Positions 1 through 6,285 of a stretch of DNA of 8,956 nucleotides are shown here, piece after piece. The DNA is taken from positions 1-8,956 of the forward strand of contig JAEYTO010000115.1 in the NCBI GenBank assembly GCA_023433925.1. Direction: 5' to 3'. Source of the stretch: Pseudomonadota bacterium. Lineage in GTDB: Bacteria; Desulfobacterota; Desulfovibrionia; Desulfovibrionales; Desulfovibrionaceae. The translations under genes were made by a program, and so were the position numbers. Under the pieces are notes generated by a model. It was not told the origin of the DNA, did no database searches, and worked only from the letters and a program-made list of their open reading frames with translations. Each line of letters starts with the position of its first letter. Position 1 is the first letter of the stretch.

Positions 1-23
1 ATATACGCCCATTCAACTGGGGT

Positions 24-82
24 GCAGGGGCCTGCGGCCCCTGCCGGGAGAGAGTCCGAGGGAGGGCAGCGCCCTCTCTCGG
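24..82. repeat. Two adjacent strong hairpins (REP-like or terminator-like)
   Basis: A perfect 9-bp stem, GCAGGGGCC at 24-32 with GGCCCCTGC at 36-44, closes a 3-nt loop. It is followed by a 12-bp stem, 56-67 with 71-82, with one G-T position and again a 3-nt loop. No gene is visible in 1-171. No clear T-run follows either hairpin, so they may be extragenic palindromes or factor-dependent ends of a gene lying left of the window. The stems are seen directly; the role is inferred. Confidence 0.5.
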
Positions 83-125
83 TTGATTCGCAAAATGCGT
101 TAGACGGCAGGGGGCGGGGCGGGAA

Positions 126-154
126 AGGCTTGGCCGGAAATCCCGGCCGGGCCT
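126..154 (-). terminator. Candidate intrinsic terminator of the left NTF2-like gene
   Basis: GGCCGG at 132-137 pairs with CCGGCC at 143-148 around a 5-nt loop. The stem extends outward to AGGC/GCCT (126-129 with 151-154) across two mismatched positions. Read on the minus strand, the hairpin lies about 18 nt past the TGA at 174-172 and runs into a short TTT. The T-run is weak, so termination is plausible but not certain. Confidence 0.4.
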
Positions 155-171
155 GCTTGCCTTGCGCTTGA

Positions 172-624
172 TCAGGAATCGTCCATGACGATCTTCCAGC
201 CGTCGCCTTCCTTGGCCAGCTCGAAGGAGCCGTTCCTTGTGGCGGAGAAGATGCCCTGCCTGGCGCGCACGGCGATGTCCACCTCGGCGATGTCGCCCCG
301 CACCTCCAGTCGCTCGAAGTCGAAGCCGACGATGAACGCGCCGCGACGTTCGTATTTCGCGAGCTTGTCCCTGAGCCTGGGCGCGTACTCGCCCACATCG
401 AGCCATTCGCTGGAAAAGGGGCCTTTGTCGCTGATGCGCGCCTCGGGCGAGTAGAGCTCAAGGATGCCGTCGGCGTCGCGGCGGTTGAAGCAAGAGACGT
501 AGTGCCTGACCATGCCGGTGATGACGGCCTGGTCGCTCGAAGGCGTGGAAGACCGGGCCGGGGCAGCCATGATCAGTATGAAGATGGCGGCCAGGGTGAG
601 CATGGCGGCCGGCATGCGCGACAT
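172..624 (-). CDS. Exported NTF2/SnoaL-like domain protein, paralog A
   Basis: A 150-residue protein of unknown function. ATG at 624-622 is preceded by AGGAGG with a 4-nt gap (CCGAGGAGG-TTCC-ATG), which fixes this start over a much longer open frame to the right. Residues 1-25 are a typical Sec signal peptide: basic start, hydrophobic core LTLAAIFILIMAA, then small residues, so the mature protein is probably periplasmic. The rest matches the SnoaL-like/nuclear transport factor 2 cone fold: an N-terminal helix with FNRRDADGILELYSP, then strands ending GSFELAKEGDGWKIVMDD. That fold binds small ligands or serves as a small enzyme; no catalytic role can be assigned. It is a close paralog, roughly 60% identical over the shared domain, of the next gene on the same strand, 304 bp upstream. 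The fold call is from pattern memory. Confidence 0.8.
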   Translation of the reverse strand: MSRMPAAMLTLAAIFILIMAAPARSSTPSSDQAVITGMVRHYVSCFNRRDADGILELYSPEARISDKGPFSSEWLDVGEYAPRLRDKLAKYERRGAFIVGFDFERLEVRGDIAEVDIAVRARQGIFSATRNGSFELAKEGDGWKIVMDDS

Positions 625-928
625 GGAACCTCCTCGGAAGCCGGCTCGCACCGGCTGGGATGTGGGGAAGTTATCCATGATGCAACGCCCTGGCAAGAGA
701 AAGATACACTGGGCTTTGGTGGCCGTACTGGCGAATGATATTGGTCTAAAAACGGCTGGACGGTCTATTGTGGCTGGTGTCTTGTAGTGGCTGGTCCCAT
801 TGTCATGTAGGCGGGGTCGTTGGCGTAAGCGCTGAGATTCGGGTTGAAAACAAGGATGAACTGATTCAGTGCGAACGGTTCGTGCCGGCGCGATGGTCAC
901 GTGCGGATTGCCGGCTTTGCGCGCCTGC
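625..928. other. 304-bp gap between the two NTF2-like paralogs
   Basis: No convincing gene. The stretch is less GC-rich than its surroundings, especially 661-870. Next to the right-hand start codon region of paralog A, AGCCGG (639-644) and CCGGCT (651-656) form a 6-bp hairpin directly upstream of its Shine-Dalgarno sequence. A sequence on the minus strand at 681-696 only loosely resembles a sigma-54 promoter. The gap probably holds the promoter or leader of paralog A, but no element can be assigned firmly. Confidence 0.4.
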
Positions 929-1396
929 TCAGAAATCGTCCACGATGATCTTCCATCCGCCATCCTTCTGGGCCAACTCGAAGCTGCCGCTTCGTGTGAC
1001 GGAAAACACGCCCTGCTTGAATCGCAATGAGATGTCCACCTCGGCCGTGCCGTCCTGGAACTCCAGGCGCTCCATCTCGAAGCCGGTGATATAGGTTCCG
1101 CTTTCGTCGTGCTTGGCGAGCTTCTCTTCGAGCTTGGGCGCGTATTCTTCCACGTCAACCCATTCGCGGGAGGAGGGGCCGGACACGCTGACACGCGCAT
1201 CGGGCGAGTACAGATCGAGGATGCCGTCGGCGTCGCGGCGGTTGAAATTGGAGATGTAGCGTTTAACCAGGCTGCGCACCTCGGCTTGGGCATCCTGCCT
1301 GACAGGCGCGGAGTGGAGCGTGGGAAGCGGCGTGTAGGGATCGTTGATCACCGACAGGATGATGAGCACGGCCAGGATCGGCAGAATGCGAGGCAT
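929..1396 (-). CDS. Exported or membrane-anchored NTF2/SnoaL-like domain protein, paralog B
   Basis: A 155-residue protein. ATG at 1396-1394 follows AAGGAG with a 7-nt gap. Residues 1-18 (MPRILPILAVLIILSVIN) are a hydrophobic signal or anchor segment without an obvious cleavage site, so export or tethering to the outer face of the inner membrane is likely. Residues from about 35 form one SnoaL/NTF2-like domain sharing FNRRDADGIL, LYSP, EYAPKL, ERLEF, AEVDIS and the C-terminal GSFELA..GGWKI..DD with paralog A. The pair looks like a tandem duplication; at DNA level the stretch around 1223-1248 is nearly identical to 466-491. Its Shine-Dalgarno lies in a perfect inverted repeat (see 1402-1468), suggesting control of translation. 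Function is unknown; small-ligand binding is the family's usual theme. Confidence 0.8.
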   Translation of the reverse strand: MPRILPILAVLIILSVINDPYTPLPTLHSAPVRQDAQAEVRSLVKRYISNFNRRDADGILDLYSPDARVSVSGPSSREWVDVEEYAPKLEEKLAKHDESGTYITGFEMERLEFQDGTAEVDISLRFKQGVFSVTRSGSFELAQKDGGWKIIVDDF

Positions 1397-1401
1397 GGCT
1401 G

Positions 1402-1468
1402 ATCTCCTTGCCCGTGTGTCGGGGCTCGGATCAGTCTAGCTCGTCCGGCGCGTCACGGGCAAGGAGAT
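1402..1468 (-). promoter_or_regulatory. SD-sequestering 15-bp inverted repeat in the leader of paralog B
   Basis: In the minus-strand transcript, ATCTCCTTGCCCGTG (1468-1454) is perfectly complementary to CACGGGCAAGGAGAT (1416-1402), with a 37-nt loop. The 3' arm contains the whole AAGGAG ribosome binding site of the NTF2-like gene, and the ATG begins 5 nt after the stem. If transcription starts upstream of 1468, the mRNA would fold with its ribosome binding site closed. Opening could depend on a ligand, protein, small RNA, temperature or a translating ribosome. The repeat is seen directly; the regulatory role is inferred. A DNA operator palindrome is the alternative. Confidence 0.55.
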
Positions 1469-1523
1469 TGCCGTCGGACTCATCCCGTGAATCGGGAGCA
1501 GGGCTTTCCTCGGGGCAGGCCTG

Positions 1524-1558
1524 GCCGCCTGCGTCATCAGGCGGCTCGACCAGCCGCC
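1524..1558 (-). terminator. Two overlapping, mutually exclusive hairpins after the HDAC-like gene
   Basis: AGCCGCC (1552-1558) pairs with GGCGGCT (1540-1546), and GCCGCCTG (1524-1531) pairs with CAGGCGGC (1538-1545). Both use the same GGCGGC segment, so only one can form at a time. They begin 17 nt after the TGA of the deacetylase-like gene on the minus strand. There is no T-run, so a plain intrinsic terminator is unlikely; factor-dependent termination or processing is possible. Confidence 0.35.
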
Positions 1559-1574
1559 ATTTGCCGGCCTTTCT

Positions 1575-2900
1575 TCAGAATCCGTAGCGCTCGTATTTCC
1601 TGTTCACCCGGTCCACGAACTGGATGAAGCGGTAGCCGCCCTTGAGCTGGTCCTGCTCCAGCAGCCCGTAGGCCTCCTCCACGCACTTGTGGCACGAGCC
1701 CACGGGAACCTCGATGCCCACGCCGAGCTTGCTGCGCGTGGAGCGCGTCTCGATGCGCAGGATGCCCCGGCAATGGTCGCACCGGCGCACGGACTCGATC
1801 TGCGCTTCGTTGATGTCGTCGGTGTCGTAGTAGATGTTCTTGTGGCGCACCCAGTAGCCGCCCACGAGGCTCTCTCGCTGCTTGGCCGGCGGCTCGGGCG
1901 GGCTGAAGTAGAGCTTGGGCAACTCCTCGCACAGGGCCTTGATGTACTCGGTCACGCGCGGGCTCTGGCGCAGGGCTTTTTCGTCATAGTCGGGCTCGCG
2001 CACGTGCGAGTAGTCCAGGCCGGCCATGGCCAGGCAGATGCCCAGGTTCACGTAGGGCAGCGCGCCCTGGATGGCGTAGCCGCCTTCGAGCACGGCGATG
2101 TCCGGGTCCAGCCGCCGGTTCAGCTCGGCGTAGCCGCGGGCCGAGATGGCCATGTTCGTGATGGGGTCGGTGAAGTGGTTGTCCTGGCCCGCGGAGTTGA
2201 TGACCAGGTCGGGCTTGAAGTCGTCGAGGATGGGCCGCACCACGTGGTCGATGCACCATAGGTAGCCCTCGTCCGAGGTGCGCGGCGGCAGGGGGATGTT
2301 GATGGTCCTGCCGCGCGCGTTGGGGCCGCCGGTCTCCATGGGGAAGCCCGTGCCGGGGTAGAGCGTGCGGCCGTCCTGGTGCAGGGAGATGAACAGCACG
2401 TCCGGGTCGTTCCAGTAGATGTCCTGGGTGCCGTCGCCGTGGTGGCAGTCCGTGTCCACGATGGCGATGCGCTTTTGGCCGTAGGTCTCGCGTATCCACT
2501 CGACCATGACGGCTTCGTTGTTGATGGTGCAGAAGCCGCGCGTGCCGTGCACGACCTTCATGGCGTGGTGGCCCGGCGGCCGCACCAGGGCGAAGGCTTT
2601 TTGGCAGCGGTTCGCAAGCACGAGCCGGGCCGCCTCGATGGCCCCGCCGGCCGCGATGGAGTGAGAGCGCGTGGCCACGGCGTCCACGTCCGGGAAGCAG
2701 AAGTGCGTGCGCTCGATGTCCTCGCGGCTGGCCACGCCCGGCTTGTGCTCGCTGATGCCCTCGATGTCGAACAGGCCTTCCTCCACGAGCTGATCGTGGG
2801 TGTAGAGCAGGCGTTCCTCGCGCTCGGGGTGCGTGGGGCTGATGGCCCAGTCGTAGGCCGGGAAGAAGATGATGCCCAGGGAGTTCTTGGCCTTCAGCAT
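1575..2900 (-). CDS. Histone-deacetylase-fold amidohydrolase with C-terminal zinc ribbon
   Basis: A 441-residue cytoplasmic protein of the arginase/deacetylase fold, a Zn-dependent family that removes acyl groups from amines (acetyl-lysine, acetylpolyamines, AcuC-type substrates). Motifs: RPPGHHA at 107-113 (His111/His112 general base pair), VDTDCHHGDGTQ at 148-159 giving Zn ligands Asp151 and His153, SAGQDNHFTDP at 236-246 giving Asp240, and LEGGY at 271-275 with catalytic Tyr275. All active-site residues are present, though the usual GFD/GAD triplet before the third Zn ligand is GQD here. After about residue 335 it carries an extension of some 105 residues with C374-x2-C377 and C403-x2-C406, a probable zinc ribbon. 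ATG at 2900-2898 overlaps the TGA of the upstream hydantoinase-like gene (ATGCTGA), so the two are translationally coupled. The natural substrate is unknown; with no histones here, a small-molecule amide or an acylated protein is likely. Confidence 0.85.
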   Translation of the reverse strand: MLKAKNSLGIIFFPAYDWAISPTHPEREERLLYTHDQLVEEGLFDIEGISEHKPGVASREDIERTHFCFPDVDAVATRSHSIAAGGAIEAARLVLANRCQKAFALVRPPGHHAMKVVHGTRGFCTINNEAVMVEWIRETYGQKRIAIVDTDCHHGDGTQDIYWNDPDVLFISLHQDGRTLYPGTGFPMETGGPNARGRTINIPLPPRTSDEGYLWCIDHVVRPILDDFKPDLVINSAGQDNHFTDPITNMAISARGYAELNRRLDPDIAVLEGGYAIQGALPYVNLGICLAMAGLDYSHVREPDYDEKALRQSPRVTEYIKALCEELPKLYFSPPEPPAKQRESLVGGYWVRHKNIYYDTDDINEAQIESVRRCDHCRGILRIETRSTRSKLGVGIEVPVGSCHKCVEEAYGLLEQDQLKGGYRFIQFVDRVNRKYERYGF

Positions 2901-4570
2901 AGCTTCCCCGCGAGCTCCTTGTAGCGGTGCAGGATGCCGGGCTTGATCTGGCACTTGACGCGGATGTTGCGTCCCGCCAGCCGTTCGTCGCGGACCATGT
3001 TGAAGCTCGCGGCCTGGGTGATCTCCACGTTCTCCTCGCGTGACGGAATGCCCTCCTCGCGCAGGGAGTTGAGCAGCAGCCGCTTGGCGTCGCGCTGCGC
3101 GTCCTTGAGGGAGTAGCTCTCCTCCACGGTACGCGCGAAGCCGAGGGAGGGCACGAACATCTGCTGGCGCTCGGTGTCGGCGAACAGCTCGATGCCGCGC
3201 GTGGTGCGCGTGAGGGCCGCGCCCACGGCGTTGGCCACGGCATGGTTGCCCGGCACGGTCACGGACAGGGAGAAGGCCTTGAACAGCTCCGGGGCCATGG
3301 CCTCGGCCGGGCCTCCCACGACGTAGATCTTGCGGGGCGTGATGCGCCGCTCCCCGAGCAGCTCGCGGATGGTGTACACGGGCCGCGCGTTCAGCTCGTC
3401 GATCATCTCGCGCACGGCCTCGCGGATGCGGTCCACGGCCGCGGCCACGGCCCGTTCGGCCAGCTCCTGGGGCGTCAGGGCCAGCCGGCCGGCCAGATCC
3501 TCGATGCCCCGCCTGGAGGCCGCCACGTCGCCGTAGGCCGATTTGCCCAGATAATTGAAGGCGTCGGTCAGGGTGGGCTTCGCGCCGCCGTCGGCCATGC
3601 ACGGGCCGTGGCGCTGCGGCCCCACGCGCACATCGCCGTTGAACCATACGGCCGAGTCGCCGCCCACGCCGATGGAGTGCGTCTTGAGGGCGCGCACCAG
3701 GGTGGCGTGCGAGCCGATGTGGATGCCGTCGTACTCCATGACTGGCGCGCCGTTGACGAAAACGGCCATGTCCGTGGTCGTGCCGCCCACGTCGAGGGTG
3801 ACCGAGTCCAGCGCGATGTCGCACATGGCCGCCAGGCCCATGACGCTCGCGGCCGGTCCGGACAGGATGGACTCCACGGGCGCGCGGCGGGCGATGGCCA
3901 GGGGGATGGTCCCGCCGTCGGCCTTGAGGATGTTCACCTTGGGGTTCATGCCGAAGGCGTCCAGGCTCTCGGCGACCGCGTTGCAGAAGGTGTTGAAGCG
4001 CCGCCAGACCGCGCTGTTGAAGTAGGCCGTGGCGATGCGCCGCGGGAAGTTCAGCCGGCCGGTCATCTCATGCCCCAGACTCACGAAGTCCGCGCGCGGG
4101 CCGATGATGTCGCGGATGGCGGCCTCCTGGGCCGGGTTGCGCGGCGAGAACTTGGTCACGGCCGCGAAGACCCGCACGCCGTTGTCCAGGCAGGCGCGCA
4201 CGGCCCGCTCCACATCGGCGGGATCGAGCTCCCGGACCACGTTGCCGCGATGGTCCGTGGAGCCGGGGAGCACGTGGAAGTCGCGGCAGACCATGAAATC
4301 GGCCGGGTCCAGGCCGGGTCCGCCGGACACGAGCACGCCCACGTCCTCCAGCTTGCCCTGCACGAGGGCGTTGGTGGTCAGGGTCGTGGACAGGTTGAGC
4401 CGCTCGATGGAGCCGGCCGGGACCTCCTCGCGCACGCGCTCCAGCACGGCCAGCACGGAATGGAGCAGGTTCTCGTGGTCGGTCTTGACCTTGTAGGTGG
4501 CCGCGATGCCCGTGTCGTCGATGACCACGGCGTCGGTGTGCGTGCCGCCCACGTCGATGCCAAGCAGCAT
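2894..4570 (-). CDS. Stand-alone hydantoinase/oxoprolinase (HyuA-like) ATPase domain protein
   Basis: A 558-residue member of the HyuA/acetone-carboxylase-beta family, ASKHA-fold enzymes that use ATP to activate amides, lactams or ketones. The sequence shows the N-terminal phosphate loop GIDVGGTHTDAV (4-15), STTLTTNALVQGK (61-73), ADGG (217-220), SGPAASVMG (237-245), the second nucleotide loop LDVGGTTTDMAVF (259-271), GVGGDS (301-306) and VVGGPAEAM (417-425). It is shorter than classical HyuA (about 690 residues), and no HyuB partner lies in the window. Start: ATG at 4570-4568 with GAGGGA upstream at a loose spacing. It overlaps the deacetylase-like gene by 7 nt, so the products are probably made together and may act on one substrate in sequence. 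A classical 5-oxoprolinase or hydantoinase role is doubtful without HyuB. Confidence 0.85.
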   Translation of the reverse strand: MLLGIDVGGTHTDAVVIDDTGIAATYKVKTDHENLLHSVLAVLERVREEVPAGSIERLNLSTTLTTNALVQGKLEDVGVLVSGGPGLDPADFMVCRDFHVLPGSTDHRGNVVRELDPADVERAVRACLDNGVRVFAAVTKFSPRNPAQEAAIRDIIGPRADFVSLGHEMTGRLNFPRRIATAYFNSAVWRRFNTFCNAVAESLDAFGMNPKVNILKADGGTIPLAIARRAPVESILSGPAASVMGLAAMCDIALDSVTLDVGGTTTDMAVFVNGAPVMEYDGIHIGSHATLVRALKTHSIGVGGDSAVWFNGDVRVGPQRHGPCMADGGAKPTLTDAFNYLGKSAYGDVAASRRGIEDLAGRLALTPQELAERAVAAAVDRIREAVREMIDELNARPVYTIRELLGERRITPRKIYVVGGPAEAMAPELFKAFSLSVTVPGNHAVANAVGAALTRTTRGIELFADTERQQMFVPSLGFARTVEESYSLKDAQRDAKRLLLNSLREEGIPSREENVEITQAASFNMVRDERLAGRNIRVKCQIKPGILHRYKELAGKLC

Positions 4571-4638
4571 GGGTTGCGTCCCTCGCGTCGGATCTCAGGC
4601 TGGTTGCGTGGAGAAGCGATCAGTCAGCATTCGCTTTT

Positions 4639-4712
4639 TTCGCCCGCCAGGGAGCAAAAGTCCATCCCAATTCCGGTGGACGGCGCGTAGGAAGCGGCGA
4701 GTGGCGGGCGAA
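4639..4712. repeat. Perfect 11-bp inverted repeat between tunR and the hyuA-like gene
   Basis: TTCGCCCGCCA (4639-4649) and TGGCGGGCGAA (4702-4712) are exact inverted copies separated by 52 bp, filling most of the 153-bp gap. On the minus strand the second arm runs into A rather than T residues, so it is not a standard terminator for tunR. It could be a leader structure of the downstream operon, a protein site or a long-loop terminator remnant. The hyuA-like operon's promoter probably also lies here, but no -35/-10 pair stands out. Confidence 0.45.
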
Positions 4713-4723
4713 CTCTCGCGTCC

Positions 4724-6271
4724 TCAGTCCACCTTGAGCACCACGGCGAAGGCGCTGAACAGGACCTGCACCGCGTCACCGGGCGCGAGGTCCAGGCGGC
4801 GGGCGCTCTCGGTGGTGATGATGGCCGCCATGCGCGTGGAGTCGGCCAGGGCGGTGACGACCTCGGCGGTGATCTCACCGGGGCGGACCTCCTCCACGCG
4901 GCCGGGCAGGCGGTTTTCGATGCTTGCCAGCCATGGCTCGTCTCCCTTGACCAGGGACACGAGCGGGGCCTTGATCTCGGCCGCCACGGGCGTGCCGGGC
5001 CGCAGGCCGAGATCGTCCACGCTGCGCGTGGTGACCACGGACACGACGCGCAGCCCGCCCAGGGTGGCCATCTCCACCTCGGCCTGGATGTCGCCCCGGC
5101 GCACCGAGGCGACCTTGCCAAAGAAGGCGTTGCGCGCGCTCGATGTCCGCCGGGCCTCGCGCTCCAGGGTCCTGGCCATGATGCGCCGCGTGTCCTCCTC
5201 TCCGAATTCCACCAGGGAGGCCGTCAGGTCGGGCGAGGACTGGCCCAAGGTGGCCTGCACGATGGTCAGGGGCACGTCGGCGCGCAACAGCTCGATGGCC
5301 CGCGAGCGGCGCAGCACGGTGGGGTTGAGCGCCTCGCGCGGCAGCCCGGCCTCCTCGGCCCGCTCATAGAGCTTGCGCCGGATGTGCGCCGGGTCCAGGC
5401 GCAGGACCTCGCCGCGCAGGCGATCCAGGCCGGGATCGGCCAGGATGCGGGTGATTTCGAGCGCGGCCGGCTCGGGCAGGCGCACTTCCCGGCCGACGCT
5501 GGCGCGCTCTTGAGCCCGCGGGCCGTTCGAGCGGACATCCGAGCGGACATCCGAGCGGACATCCGAGCGGACATCCGAGCGGACATCCGAGCGGACATCC
5601 GAGCGGACATCCGAGCGGACATCCGAGCGGACATCCGAGCGGACATCCGAGCGGGCGTCCGGCACGGCGGACCGGCCGGCATCCGCCGCCACCCCGCGAT
5701 GAAAGCGCACGATTCCGGCCCGTGCGTCCAGGTCGCGCCGGTCGTCCAGGCCGAGCACCTCGCCGAGCTTGGCGCCGGTCCAGCGCAGGAGCAGAAAGGC
5801 CAATAGAACGCGCAGGCGAGAGGCGCGCACGTCGCGCCGGCCGCTCTTGCCTGCCCAGTCGCGGACGGCCTGGGTCACGGCCGCGAGCTGCTCGCTGTCC
5901 AGGTGGCGCACCTCGCCGGGCACGGCCATGGCCGCGCCGTGGCGGTCCACTCCGGCGCGCGCTCCGGCGGAGTCGCCCCTGTGCACCCGGCCCGCCCGGC
6001 CTGCCCGGCCTGCCCGATCTGCCCGATCTGCACGATCTGGCCGATCAGCCTGATTTACACGATCCGCGCGATCCAGGATTTCCACCATGCGCTCCAACGA
6101 TCCCGGCGTACCGGAATCGCCGGGCTTGCGGGCCGCGCCCTTCGCGCCTGGACCGTCGATCAAGCCGGCCCCTGGGGGCTTGCTGCGTCTGTCTGACATG
6201 CTCTTGAGGCTCCCGTGCGCGGAGCGCCTGCGCAGCGCTCCTTCGTCTGGCTTCCAGGATACGGCTTTCAT
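4724..6271 (-). CDS. tunR: TunR-type tungstate/molybdate-responsive regulator with repeat expansion
   Basis: Up to 515 residues. Residues 125-375 resemble an XerC/D catalytic domain but lack its active site. The TGLR arginine is Lys168 in TGAK. The HxLRH motif reads T318-V-L-R321-R, keeping only the second arginine. LGHSS is LGQSS (342-346), and the tyrosine nucleophile position is about Leu353. The C-terminus (about 378-515) holds two Mop/TOBE oxyanion-binding repeats: SARNAFFGKV..IQAEV..LGGLRVVSVVTTRSVDDLGL, then the divergent IENRLPGRVEEV...AIITTESARRLDLAPG. This is the architecture of TunR, described in sulfate reducers as a regulator of modABC or TSUP transporter genes. It is divergent from a TSUP gene, which fits the repressor group. 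(SDVR)10 at 208-247 sits in the beta-hairpin between IVRFHRG and REVRLP. The start is unsettled: ATG 6271 has no Shine-Dalgarno, and alternatives are 6199 (GGGAG, 10 nt), 6088 (GGAG, 3 nt) and 5929. Residues 1-114 are low complexity, and no N-terminal core-binding domain is seen. Confidence 0.88.
   Translation of the reverse strand: MKAVSWKPDEGALRRRSAHGSLKSMSDRRSKPPGAGLIDGPGAKGAARKPGDSGTPGSLERMVEILDRADRVNQADRPDRADRADRAGRAGRAGRVHRGDSAGARAGVDRHGAAMAVPGEVRHLDSEQLAAVTQAVRDWAGKSGRRDVRASRLRVLLAFLLLRWTGAKLGEVLGLDDRRDLDARAGIVRFHRGVAADAGRSAVPDARSDVRSDVRSDVRSDVRSDVRSDVRSDVRSDVRSDVRSDVRSNGPRAQERASVGREVRLPEPAALEITRILADPGLDRLRGEVLRLDPAHIRRKLYERAEEAGLPREALNPTVLRRSRAIELLRADVPLTIVQATLGQSSPDLTASLVEFGEEDTRRIMARTLEREARRTSSARNAFFGKVASVRRGDIQAEVEMATLGGLRVVSVVTTRSVDDLGLRPGTPVAAEIKAPLVSLVKGDEPWLASIENRLPGRVEEVRPGEITAEVVTALADSTRMAAIITTESARRLDLAPGDAVQVLFSAFAVVLKVD
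5531..5650 (-). repeat. 12-bp minisatellite, 10 perfect copies, coding (SDVR)10
   Basis: Ten exact copies of TCGGATGTCCGC (minus strand) run without a break, followed at 5651-5662 by a degenerate eleventh copy coding PDAR. All copies use identical codons, so the expansion is recent or kept uniform by slippage or recombination. Because the unit is four codons, changes in copy number alter protein length without breaking the frame. It lies in a surface beta-hairpin of the recombinase-like domain of TunR and should be a charged, flexible or coiled insert. There are no unique spacers, so it is not a CRISPR array. Confidence 0.95.
5978..6073 (-). repeat. Degenerate 9-bp tandem repeat coding DRA/GRA units
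   Basis: The plus strand reads as variants of a 9-bp unit near CTGCCCGAT, best preserved from about 5990 to 6045. In the tunR frame it codes residues 67-98, a run of DRA, DRP and GRA triplets. It is independent of, and more decayed than, the 12-bp array 330 bp away. The segment looks disordered and positively charged overall. If TunR actually starts at 5929, this would lie in an untranslated leader instead. Confidence 0.7.
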
Positions 6272-6285
6272 CGCGAAAACAAAAG

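Noticed and set aside
681..696. Sigma-54 promoter (minus strand TTGCCAG-N4-TTGCA)
   Set aside because: The -12 part and spacing fit, but the -24 GG is TG and other positions differ; too weak to call.
172..1293. 373-codon frame including paralog A
   Set aside because: The N-terminal two thirds is an out-of-frame reading of paralog B plus the gap. The ATG at 624 has an ideal ribosome binding site and a signal peptide.
1575..3824. 749-codon minus-strand frame extending far upstream of the deacetylase-like gene
   Set aside because: Only the part after ATG 2900 has family motifs; the upstream part is an out-of-frame reading of the hyuA-like gene.
4650..4680. Sigma-54-like promoter upstream of the hyuA-like gene
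   Set aside because: The GG and GC elements are one base too far apart for the strict spacing of this class.
3242..4690. 482-codon open frame on the plus strand opposite the hyuA-like gene
   Set aside because: Composition is His/Gly/Ala/Arg-rich with no family motif, as expected from the antisense of a high-GC gene. The minus strand carries clear HyuA motifs throughout.
5529..5660. CRISPR array
   Set aside because: The 12-bp units abut with no spacers and stay in frame inside a gene.
4724..6271. Phage integrase or active tyrosine recombinase
   Set aside because: The first arginine, both motif histidines and the tyrosine are replaced, and two Mop/TOBE domains follow, which matches a TunR regulator rather than an integrase.
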